Below are positions 1 to 7,230 of a DNA stretch of 41,832 nucleotides, piece after piece. The stretch's first letter is position 1; each line of letters opens with the position of its first letter. Both the position numbers and the translations under genes were made by a program. The notes below the pieces were generated by a model. That model did no database searches. It was not told the DNA's origin and worked only from the letters and a program-made list of their open reading frames with translations. The stretch comes from Candidatus Brevibacterium intestinigallinarum (GTDB taxonomy: Bacteria; Actinomycetota; Actinomycetes; Actinomycetales; Brevibacteriaceae), in the NCBI GenBank assembly GCA_019117325.1, contig DWZY01000205.1:1-41832 (forward strand), given 5' to 3'.

Positions 1-216
1 CGCGATGTAGAGGCCGTGCTCGGCCTCGAGCGAGGTGCGCAGCCGCACGTCGGTGAGGTCCCGGTAGTCGACCAGCAGGTCACCGGCAGCACCGTCCGCG
101 CCCGCAACACCGTCCGCCTCATCGAGATGCAGCAATCGCGCGGGATCAATGCCGTGCTCGGCCGCCGCAGCGAGCAGCTGGTCGACGGTGGGCTCGGGCC
201 TCCGGGGCGTGTTCAT
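1..216 (-). CDS. TrmH/SpoU-family RNA methyltransferase, N-terminal fragment (runs off the window start)
   Basis: Reverse-strand translation from ATG at 216: MNTPRRPEPTVDQLLAAAAEHGIDPARLLHLDEADGVAGADGAAGDLLVDYRDLTDVRLRTSLEAEHGLYIA. The 'DYRDLTDVRLR..LEAEHGLYIA' stretch resembles the N-terminus of TrmH-type rRNA/tRNA methyltransferases. Confidence 0.7.
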   Translation of the reverse strand, partial: MNTPRRPEPTVDQLLAAAAEHGIDPARLLHLDEADGVAGADGAAGDLLVDYRDLTDVRLRTSLEAEHGLYIA

Positions 217-226
217 CGAGTACGCC

Positions 227-1012
227 TCACATCGAGACGATGCGCCAGAACGCGACGAGGCCCAGCACGACGATGACGGTCCGCAGCAGGACGGGGCTCA
301 GCCGTCGCGAGACCCGCGCCCCGAAGTAGCCGCCGAACAGCGAGCCGATCGCGATGAGCAGCACGGAGATCCAGCTGATCCGGTCGAAGCCGACGATCGT
401 GTAGACAGTCGCGGATGTCACGTTCACGACCAGCACGAGGATGTTCTTCGCCCCGTTGATCTTCTGGATGCTGTCCGTCAGGACGAGGCCCAGCAGACCC
501 ACGAGGATGATGCCCTGGGCTGCCGCGAAGTACCCGCCGTAGATCGCGCACGCGAAGACGATGAGGGTGACGACGAGTGCGCGCCCCGGGCCCGGCTCCT
601 CCGGCTCCGCGGCCCCCGTCCGCAGCCTCCGCTGCTTGAGGGAGCGCTGGAGCATCGGCTGGCCGATGACCAGCACGAGCGCCAGGATGATGAGGATCGG
701 CACGACGGACTCGAACGTGTCATCGGGCAGGTGCAGCAGCAGGTACGCGCCCACGAGCGAGCCCAGCAGCGACGCCGGCAGCAGCTTGAGCAGCCGCTTC
801 CCCTGCCCGCGGATCTCCTCCCGGTACCCGAACGAGGAGGCGATGTTGCCGGGCACCAGGCCCAGCGCGTTGCTCATCGTCGCACTGACCGGCGGGACAC
901 CGAAGGCGACGAGCACCGGGAAGGTGATGAGCGTGCCCGAGCCCACTGCGGCATTGATCGCTCCGGCCCCCACGCCCGCGAGCAGGATGAGGACGAGTTC
1001 GTAGATCTCCAC
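227..1012 (-). CDS. TauE/SafE family sulfite exporter / permease
   Basis: 261-aa ORF with multiple TM helices; 'GAGAINAAVGSGTLITFPVLVAFGVPPVSATMSNALGLVPG' is typical of TauE/SafE. Confidence 0.88.
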   Translation of the reverse strand: MEIYELVLILLAGVGAGAINAAVGSGTLITFPVLVAFGVPPVSATMSNALGLVPGNIASSFGYREEIRGQGKRLLKLLPASLLGSLVGAYLLLHLPDDTFESVVPILIILALVLVIGQPMLQRSLKQRRLRTGAAEPEEPGPGRALVVTLIVFACAIYGGYFAAAQGIILVGLLGLVLTDSIQKINGAKNILVLVVNVTSATVYTIVGFDRISWISVLLIAIGSLFGGYFGARVSRRLSPVLLRTVIVVLGLVAFWRIVSM

Positions 1013-1027
1013 GGAAGCGCGCCCCGA

Positions 1028-1834
1028 TCAGTGGGACGCGGAGGAGGTGGCGCCGGACGCACGGGCCGCGAACCGGCCCTCGTGCTCCTCGAGGACCACC
1101 GGGACGCCGAAGGTCTCCGTGAGGTTCTCCGCCGTGAGCGCCTGCTCGATAGGACCGGCCGCGACAGCCCGCCCGTCCTTGAGGAGCAGCGCGTGCGTGA
1201 TGCCGCGCGGGATCTCCTCGACGTGGTGCGTGACCATGACGGTCGTGGGCCCGTGCTGCGAGCCGATGATCTCCGTGAGCGCCTGCAGCAGCTCCTCGCG
1301 ACCGCCCAGGTCCAGCCCGCTGGCGGGCTCGTCCAGGAGCAGCAGCTCCGGGTCCGTCATGAGGGCGCGGGCGATCTGCGCGCGCTTGCGCTCCCCCTCG
1401 CTCAGGGTCGCGAACCGGCGGTCGGCCAGGTGCCCGATCCGGAAGGCGGTGAGCAGGTCCTCCGCACGCGCGATGTCCTCCTCTTCATACTCCTCCGTCC
1501 AGCGGCCCACGACGCCGTAGGCGGCGGTGAGGACGAGGTCGCGGAGGATCTCCGAGCCCGGCGTCTGCTGCGCCAGGGCCTGCGACGTGAACCCGATCCG
1601 GGGACGCAGCTCGAAGACGTCGACGCGGCCCATCTGCTCGTCCAGCAGCCGCACGGAGCCGGAGGTCGGATGCATGCGCGAGCCGGCCAGCTGCAGGAGC
1701 GTCGTCTTGCCCGCGCCGTTGGGACCCAGCACCGCCCAGTGCTCGCCGTCGCGGACGGTGAGGCTCAGATCGTCGAGGAGGTGAGACTGTCCTCGGCGGA
1801 CACTGACGGCATCGAATTCCACCACTGCACTCAT
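1028..1834 (-). CDS. ABC transporter ATP-binding protein
   Basis: From MSAVVEFDAVSV at 1834: Walker A GPNGAGKTT, signature LSEGERKRAQIARAL, Walker B LLLLDEPASGLD. The longer 1028..2599 ORF is an upstream read-through artefact. Confidence 0.9.
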   Translation of the reverse strand: MSAVVEFDAVSVRRGQSHLLDDLSLTVRDGEHWAVLGPNGAGKTTLLQLAGSRMHPTSGSVRLLDEQMGRVDVFELRPRIGFTSQALAQQTPGSEILRDLVLTAAYGVVGRWTEEYEEEDIARAEDLLTAFRIGHLADRRFATLSEGERKRAQIARALMTDPELLLLDEPASGLDLGGREELLQALTEIIGSQHGPTTVMVTHHVEEIPRGITHALLLKDGRAVAAGPIEQALTAENLTETFGVPVVLEEHEGRFAARASGATSSASH

Positions 1835-1843
1835 GGCGCTCAC

Positions 1844-1851
1844 TCTATACT
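1844..1851. promoter_or_regulatory. overlapping divergent -10 elements (TATACT on +, TATAGA on -)
   Basis: TATACT at 1846-1851 lies 7 nt before the ATG at 1859. TATAGA on minus (1849-1844) lies 9 nt before the ATG at 1834. Confidence 0.55.
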
Positions 1852-1858
1852 TCCAGCG

Positions 1859-2644
1859 ATGCTCACGACGACACCGCTCCTCCCCGTGCTCTTCGCCACG
1901 GCGGCCACCGCCCGGCTGACGGATCGGGCGGCCCCGGACACCGTCAGCCACGCGTTCGACACCGCCGGGCTGCCCGTCCCCCTCATCGTCGACGACGCGG
2001 TGTTCGCTCCCCCTGCGGGGACCGGCGCCGAGGCCCCGGCCGGCCTGCTCCTGTGGGTCGCCGGACTGCGCCAGGCCGGGGCCGCTCGTGTCCGCGTCGA
2101 GCCCGTCCACCCGTCCCTGCCGCTGCGCGTGCCCCGGATGGACCGGGACGGCCGCCGGGCCACTGCGCGCGCCTCGGTGCGCACGCACGCCCTGTGCGTC
2201 GTCGAGGATGCGGACGGGGTCGCGCTTGCGGTCGTCGCGCTGGGGACAGAGGGCGATGCCGTCGTCGTCCCATGCGCACCGGCGGTCTATGCCCCCGTCG
2301 ACGATGTCTCCCCCGCCGAGGCCTCCCGCCGCCTGCGCGAATCCGTCATGCGCGCGCTCGCAGCCGTCGAGGCACAGCCGCTGGACGAGGTGCCCGACCT
2401 GCCGTGGCGCGACTGGCAGGCGGACCTGAGCGGCGACCACGACGACACCCGGCACACCGCGCTGGCTGCCCTGACCGGCGATCACGACGCCGCGCGCAGC
2501 CTCCACACCGCACTCCACGTCCACAGCAGCCTCTCGTCCCTGCCGGTGCCGGCGGCCGCGGGCGGAGACGCGGTGGGTCCCGCGCTCGCCGCCGTGCACA
2601 GCGCAGCCGCCCGCGTCCTCACGACACTGACCCGGCAGCGGTGA
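1859..2644 (+). CDS. hypothetical protein (about 261 aa), no recognised domain
   Basis: ATG at 1859 (MLTTTPLLPVLFATAATARLTDRAAPD...), divergent from the ABC ATPase and followed by serB. No family recognised by eye. Confidence 0.65.
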   Translation: MLTTTPLLPVLFATAATARLTDRAAPDTVSHAFDTAGLPVPLIVDDAVFAPPAGTGAEAPAGLLLWVAGLRQAGAARVRVEPVHPSLPLRVPRMDRDGRRATARASVRTHALCVVEDADGVALAVVALGTEGDAVVVPCAPAVYAPVDDVSPAEASRRLRESVMRALAAVEAQPLDEVPDLPWRDWQADLSGDHDDTRHTALAALTGDHDAARSLHTALHVHSSLSSLPVPAAAGGDAVGPALAAVHSAAARVLTTLTRQR

Positions 2645-2669
2645 TGTCCGGCGGATGATCCCCCGCCAG

Positions 2670-2675
2670 TAGGAT
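2670..2675 (+). promoter_or_regulatory. candidate -10 element (TAGGAT) for a leaderless serB transcript
   Basis: TAGGAT, then 7 nt (cggtggc), then ATG at 2683. Confidence 0.5.
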
Positions 2676-2682
2676 CGGTGGC

Positions 2683-3336
2683 ATGACTGCTCAGGGCCTC
2701 CTCGTGTTCGACGTCGACTCCACCTTCATCGAGGAGGAGGTCATCGAGCTCCTGGCCGATGCCACCGGCCGCCGCGGCGAGGTCGCCGCCGTCACCGAGC
2801 GGGCGATGCGCGGCGAACTCGACTTCGCCCAGAGCCTCCGCGAGCGCGTCGCGGTGCTGACGGACCTGCCGGACACCGTCCTCGCAGACGCCGCCGCCGC
2901 TGTCACCCTCACCCCGGGCGCCGCCGAGGTCGTGGCCGCCGCCCGCGCGGACGGCTGGATCGTCGCCCTCCTGTCCGGCGGCTTCACCTCCGTCATCGAG
3001 CGGGCGACCGCCGGGATCGAGATCGGGGAGATCCGAGCCAACACCCTCGAGATCGCGGACGGCCGGCTGACGGGCCGCGTCACCGGCGAGATCGTCGACC
3101 GGCAGGGCAAGGCCCGCCACCTCCGTGCGATCGCCCGCGCGCACGGCGTGGCGGCGGAGCGGACGATCGCGGTGGGCGACGGAGCCAACGACATCGACAT
3201 GCTCGAGGCGGCCGCCGTGGGTGTCGCGTTCTGCGCGAAGCCCGCGCTGCGACCGCACGCGGACATCGTCGTCGACGAGCGCGACCTGCGCATCGTGTGG
3301 GAGCGCGCGACCGAGGTCCTGCGCAGCAGGTCATGA
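2683..3336 (+). CDS. serB: phosphoserine phosphatase (HAD superfamily)
   Basis: HAD motif FDVDSTFIEEEVIELLA, then LLSGGFTSVI and VGDGANDIDML. Confidence 0.92.
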   Translation: MTAQGLLVFDVDSTFIEEEVIELLADATGRRGEVAAVTERAMRGELDFAQSLRERVAVLTDLPDTVLADAAAAVTLTPGAAEVVAAARADGWIVALLSGGFTSVIERATAGIEIGEIRANTLEIADGRLTGRVTGEIVDRQGKARHLRAIARAHGVAAERTIAVGDGANDIDMLEAAAVGVAFCAKPALRPHADIVVDERDLRIVWERATEVLRSRS

Positions 3337-3337
3337 C

Positions 3338-3892
3338 TCAGCTACTGGTGTCGTCCTTGAAGTGACGGATGAGCTCCGGGCGGGCCGCGCCCGCGATGTC
3401 CGGGGCTCCCAGCTGATCCCAGGACTCGAGCCGGAACACGGCGATCGAGCTGGGCGGGAAGCGCGGCACCTGCCCGGAGGCACCGCCGTCGGCCAGATGG
3501 GCCACGACAGCACTCACGGTGGGCTGGTGGCCGACGATGATCGCGCCGGCGGAGTCCTCGGGGATCGTGACGAGCGCCTCGGCCCACTCGGGGATCCAGC
3601 CGCCGTAGAGCGCCGCATCGGTTCGGACTGAGCCTTCGGAGGCCGCCGCAGCATCAGGTGCTGCGGGCAGGGACTCAGCCACGGCCTCGGCGGTGGTGCG
3701 GGTGCGCAGGGCCGGCGAGGCGACGACGGTGTCGATCAACCGGGTGCCCGGCACCGCGTCGGAGGCGAGGAACTCGCCCATCCGGCGGGCCTGCGCGTGG
3801 CCAGCAGGACTGAGCGGGCGGTCGAAGTCAGTCGTACCGGCCTCGACGGCGGGCACGGTATGCGCATGGCGGGCGAGCACGAGGAGGGGCAT
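3338..3892 (-). CDS. histidine phosphatase family protein (SixA-like)
   Basis: MPLLVLARHAHT (RHG-type motif), DFDRPLSPAGHAQARRMGEFL, IIVGHQPTVS. Confidence 0.88.
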   Translation of the reverse strand: MPLLVLARHAHTVPAVEAGTTDFDRPLSPAGHAQARRMGEFLASDAVPGTRLIDTVVASPALRTRTTAEAVAESLPAAPDAAAASEGSVRTDAALYGGWIPEWAEALVTIPEDSAGAIIVGHQPTVSAVVAHLADGGASGQVPRFPPSSIAVFRLESWDQLGAPDIAGAARPELIRHFKDDTSS

Positions 3893-3936
3893 GCCCTCAC
3901 CGTACCCGCCCGCCATGCAGGATGGGATCCCCGGAA

Positions 3937-4695
3937 TCAGGCTCCCGTGAGGTGGAAGCCTCCGTCGACGTGGACCATCTCACCGGTGGTCGCCGGGAAC
4001 CAGTCGGACAGCAGCGACACGATCGCGCGGCCGGCCGGCTCCGTGTTCTTCTGGTCCCAGCCCAGCGGTGCGCGGTCGCCCCACATGGACTCGAGGCCCT
4101 CGAAGCCGGGGATCGACGTCGCGGCGGTCGTCTTGAGCGGGCCCGCGGAGACGAGGTTCACGCGGATGCCGGCCTCGCCCAGGTACTTCGCGAGGTAGCG
4201 CGCAGTCGACTCGAGCGCGGCCTTCGCGACACCCATCCAGTCGTAGACCGGCCAGGCGACGGTCGCGTCGAACGTGAGCGCGACGATGCCGGCGCCCGGG
4301 TTGAGGACGGGCTTCGCGGCGACCGCGATCGCCTTGAGCGAGAACGCGGACACGTGCATCGCGTTCGACACGGACTCGAAGGGCGTGTCGAGGAAGACGC
4401 CGCCCAGCGCGTCCTTGGGAGCGAACGCGATCGCGTGGACGATGCCGTCGATCTGGCCGCCCAGGCGCTCGGGCAGCGCGGCGAGGTCGTCCTCGTTCGT
4501 CGCGTCGAGCTCGATGACCTGTGCGGGCTTGGGCAGCCGCTCGGAGATGACCGAGGTGATCTTCATCTGGCGGCCGAACGAGGAGAGGATGACCTCTGCG
4601 CCCTGCTCCTGTGCCAGGCGGGCCGCGGCGAAGGCGATCGACGCCTCCGTGAGGACGCCGGTGACGAGGATGCGCTTGCCGTCGAGGATTCCCAT
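3937..4695 (-). CDS. fabI: enoyl-[acyl-carrier-protein] reductase (NADH)
   Basis: 252 aa: MGILDGKRILVTGVLTEASIAFAAARLAQEQGAEV, YDWMGVAKAALES, GPLKTTAATSIPGF. InhA/FabI-type SDR. Confidence 0.92.
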   Translation of the reverse strand: MGILDGKRILVTGVLTEASIAFAAARLAQEQGAEVILSSFGRQMKITSVISERLPKPAQVIELDATNEDDLAALPERLGGQIDGIVHAIAFAPKDALGGVFLDTPFESVSNAMHVSAFSLKAIAVAAKPVLNPGAGIVALTFDATVAWPVYDWMGVAKAALESTARYLAKYLGEAGIRVNLVSAGPLKTTAATSIPGFEGLESMWGDRAPLGWDQKNTEPAGRAIVSLLSDWFPATTGEMVHVDGGFHLTGA

Positions 4696-4742
4696 GTGGG
4701 GACCTTTCTGTTCGAGGGTTCTGTAATGAGCGGGGGTCGGGT

Positions 4743-5501
4743 TCAGTGTCCCATGCCCAGGCCGCCGTCGACCGGGATGACGGCGCCGGAGATGTAGGCG
4801 GCCTCGTCGGAGGCGATCCAGCGGACGACCTTCGCGACCTCCTCGGGCTCCGCGAACCGCTTCGCGGGGATCGTCTGGAGGTACTCCTTCTGCTGCTTCT
4901 CCGGCAGCTCATCCGTCATGTCCGTCCGGATGAACCCCGGCGCCACGACGTTCGCGGTGATGCCGCGGGAGCCCACCTCGCGGGTGATCGAGCGGGCCAG
5001 GCCCACGAGCCCGGCCTTCGAGGAGGAGTAGTTCGCCTGCCCGGCGACGCCGTAGAGGCCCGACACCGAGGAGATGAGGACGATCCGGCCGTGCTTCGCC
5101 CGGATCATGTTCGTGATCGCGCGGCGCGCGGTCCGGTAGGCGCCACCCAGGTTCGTGTCGATGACGGAGGAGAACTCGTCGTCGCTCATGCGCATGAGGA
5201 GGTTGTCGGCCGTGATGCCCGCGTTCGCGACGACGATCTCGACCGGACCGTACTCCTCCTCGACCGTGGCGAAGGCCGCGTCGAGCGAGTCCGCGTCCGT
5301 CACGTCCGCGGACACGGCCAGCGCGCCCTCGGGTGCATCGCCGTTGCGCGAGGTCACCGCGACGCGGTGGCCGGCAGCCAGCATCTCCTGCGCGATGGTG
5401 CGCCCGATCCCGCGATTGCCGCCGGTGACGAGGACGACCCGGGACACGGGTGCGCCCTGCGCGTCTGCCGACGTCGCGTCTGCCGTGGGGGACTGAGACA
5501 T
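4743..5501 (-). CDS. fabG: 3-oxoacyl-ACP reductase
   Basis: SDR motifs VTGGNRGIG, NAGITADNLLMRM, YSSSKAGLVGLARS; directly upstream of fabI, as in the fabG1-inhA arrangement. Confidence 0.9.
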   Translation of the reverse strand: MSQSPTADATSADAQGAPVSRVVLVTGGNRGIGRTIAQEMLAAGHRVAVTSRNGDAPEGALAVSADVTDADSLDAAFATVEEEYGPVEIVVANAGITADNLLMRMSDDEFSSVIDTNLGGAYRTARRAITNMIRAKHGRIVLISSVSGLYGVAGQANYSSSKAGLVGLARSITREVGSRGITANVVAPGFIRTDMTDELPEKQQKEYLQTIPAKRFAEPEEVAKVVRWIASDEAAYISGAVIPVDGGLGMGH

Positions 5502-5576
5502 GGGTGTGCTCCTGGAGGGATCGGGGGCGGGTCGAGTGCGGTGCCCAGACTATCGGAGATACCATGGAGGGTGGTT

Positions 5577-6050
5577 ATGGGTGAGAACAGACGGCCGACC
5601 TCTGTCACCGACGCACAATCGGCGGCGGACGAGGACTACAGGCGACGCATCAGGCAGTACACGATCTCGATGATCATCCGAGTCGTGTGCCTCCTTCTCG
5701 CCTTCGTCTTCAGCGGCCCCACCCGCTGGGTGCTGCTGGGCGGTGCCGTCGTGTTCCCGTGGATCGCGGTCGTCATCGCCAACTCGCGCGACGAGCGGCT
5801 CGTCGAGTACGAGGTCTCGAGGGTCACGGAGCGCGCTCCCCGCTCGCTGCCCACCTCGACGCACGGCACAGCTGGCACGACCGCTGCATCGGGCACGAAC
5901 GGTGCGTCCGGTGACGCGTCCGGCACGTCCGGCACAGCCGCCGACGAGGATCACGACGACGTCATCATCCCCGGCGAGGAACTGGATCCCCAGGGTCACG
6001 CAGAGAGGCACACCGACGGTCGCGCAGAGGGACGCCCCCATGGACGCTGA
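5577..6050 (+). CDS. DUF3099 domain-containing membrane protein
   Basis: MGENRRPTSVTDAQSAADEDYRRRIRQYTISMIIRVVCLLLAFVFSGPTRWVLLGGAVVFPWIAVVIAN, followed by a low-complexity tail. SD-like GGAGG upstream. An in-frame GTG at 5571 is an alternative start. Confidence 0.8.
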   Translation: MGENRRPTSVTDAQSAADEDYRRRIRQYTISMIIRVVCLLLAFVFSGPTRWVLLGGAVVFPWIAVVIANSRDERLVEYEVSRVTERAPRSLPTSTHGTAGTTAASGTNGASGDASGTSGTAADEDHDDVIIPGEELDPQGHAERHTDGRAEGRPHGR

Positions 6051-6258
6051 GGCGCCCCTCATCTGCTCGGCGAAGGGGTGCCGTGCCCCGGCCCGGCACG
6101 CGCTCCTGTGGAACAACCCGTCGCTGCACACCCCCGACCGCCGCAAGGTCTGGGTCGCGTGCGACGAGCACCGCGCGCACCTCACCGAGTTCCTGGACCT
6201 GCGCGGGTTCCTCCGCGAGGTCATCGACGTCGAGCAGATACCGGAGGGTGCGGGGTGA
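6040..6258 (+). CDS. small Cys/His-containing conserved hypothetical protein (possible zinc-binding)
   Basis: 72 aa: MDAEAPLICSAKGCRAPARHALLWNNPSLHTPDRRKVWVACDEHRAHLTEFLDLRGFLREVIDVEQIPEGAG. Starts inside the DUF3099 gene and overlaps the SURF1 start. Confidence 0.75.
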   Translation: MDAEAPLICSAKGCRAPARHALLWNNPSLHTPDRRKVWVACDEHRAHLTEFLDLRGFLREVIDVEQIPEGAG

Positions 6259-7214
6259 GCTTCCTGTGGAGCCGACGCTGGATCCAGTACATCGCGTTCG
6301 CGCTGGTCGCCGCCATCGTGTGTCTCCTGCTGGCGAACTGGCAGGACCATCGCCGTGCCAGCCGCGATGCGGAGATCGACCGCATCGAGGCCCACTACAG
6401 CGCCGCCCCCGTCCCCCTCGAGACGGTTCTGCCCGCGACGGACGCGACCTTCTCCGACGTCGACGAGTGGACGCGCGTCGAGGCGACGGGCACCTACCGC
6501 CCTGAGGACGCCACGGTCGCCCGCAACCGTCCCAAGGCCGGCAGCGCCGGCTACTGGATCCTCGTGCCCTTCGACGTGGACGGCGGGGGCACCCTCGTCG
6601 TGGCCCGCGGCTGGGCTCCGGGCAGCGGGGCGGATGCGACCGCCGCCGAGGCCCCCTCACCTCCCGCCGGGTCCGTCACGCTGACCGCGTGGCTGCGTCC
6701 CGCGCAGGACGGCGACGCGTCGGAGAACACGGGCACCTCGGTCCTCGCGATCGACCCGCCCCTCATCGCGGGTGATGGCGCCTACGCGCAGTCGTACGGG
6801 TACCTCGACTCCGAGGATCCCGCACCGGCCCAGTCGCTCGAGGCACTTCCGGAGCCCAACACCGACCCCGGCTCGCACCTGAGCTACACCTTCCAGTGGA
6901 TCGCGTTCTCGATCATGATCCTCGCCGGGCTCGTCTACGCGGCCAAGCGCGAGCGCGACGCGGTCCGCCGCGGAGACCGCGATGATGCGATCGCGCGGGA
7001 CAAGGTTGTCGCCGGCGTCGAGTACGAGATCGTCGACAAGGAGGCGCTGCGGCACGGTGCGATGCGCCGCTCCCCCGCTGCGGGACCGCGGCCGGTGCTG
7101 GGCATGCGCCAGGACGCACGCGCCCTCACGCGCTCGCAGCGCCGCGCCGACGCGGACGAGGATGCCGCGCTGGACGCGCAGCTCGGGCGCGCCGCTGACG
7201 CAGGCCGCCGCTGA
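6255..7214 (+). CDS. SURF1 family cytochrome oxidase biogenesis protein
   Basis: GTG start at 6255 overlapping the previous stop (GTGA). Two TM helices flank a SURF1-like domain: FLWSRRWIQYIAFALVAAIVCLLLANWQDHRR ... HLSYTFQWIAFSIMILAGLVYAAKRE. Confidence 0.88.
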   Translation: MSFLWSRRWIQYIAFALVAAIVCLLLANWQDHRRASRDAEIDRIEAHYSAAPVPLETVLPATDATFSDVDEWTRVEATGTYRPEDATVARNRPKAGSAGYWILVPFDVDGGGTLVVARGWAPGSGADATAAEAPSPPAGSVTLTAWLRPAQDGDASENTGTSVLAIDPPLIAGDGAYAQSYGYLDSEDPAPAQSLEALPEPNTDPGSHLSYTFQWIAFSIMILAGLVYAAKRERDAVRRGDRDDAIARDKVVAGVEYEIVDKEALRHGAMRRSPAAGPRPVLGMRQDARALTRSQRRADADEDAALDAQLGRAADAGRR

Positions 7215-7220
7215 CGCAGG
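7190..7220. repeat. tandem direct repeat, 15-bp unit at 16-bp period (cgccgctgacgcagg x2) spanning the SURF1 stop codon
   Basis: cgccgctgacgcagg at 7190-7204 and again at 7206-7220. Confidence 0.9.
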
Positions 7221-7230
7221 TGCAGGCGCC

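Noticed and set aside
149-1858. N-terminal part of the 831-aa plus-strand ORF (149..2644)
   Set aside because: It is antisense to the TauE/SafE and ABC ATPase genes; only the 1859..2644 portion is plausible coding sequence.
6930-7214. Charged C-terminal extension of SURF1 as a new domain
   Set aside because: Charged, Ala/Asp-rich cytoplasmic tails are common in actinobacterial SURF1 proteins; only the stop-generating duplication seemed notable.
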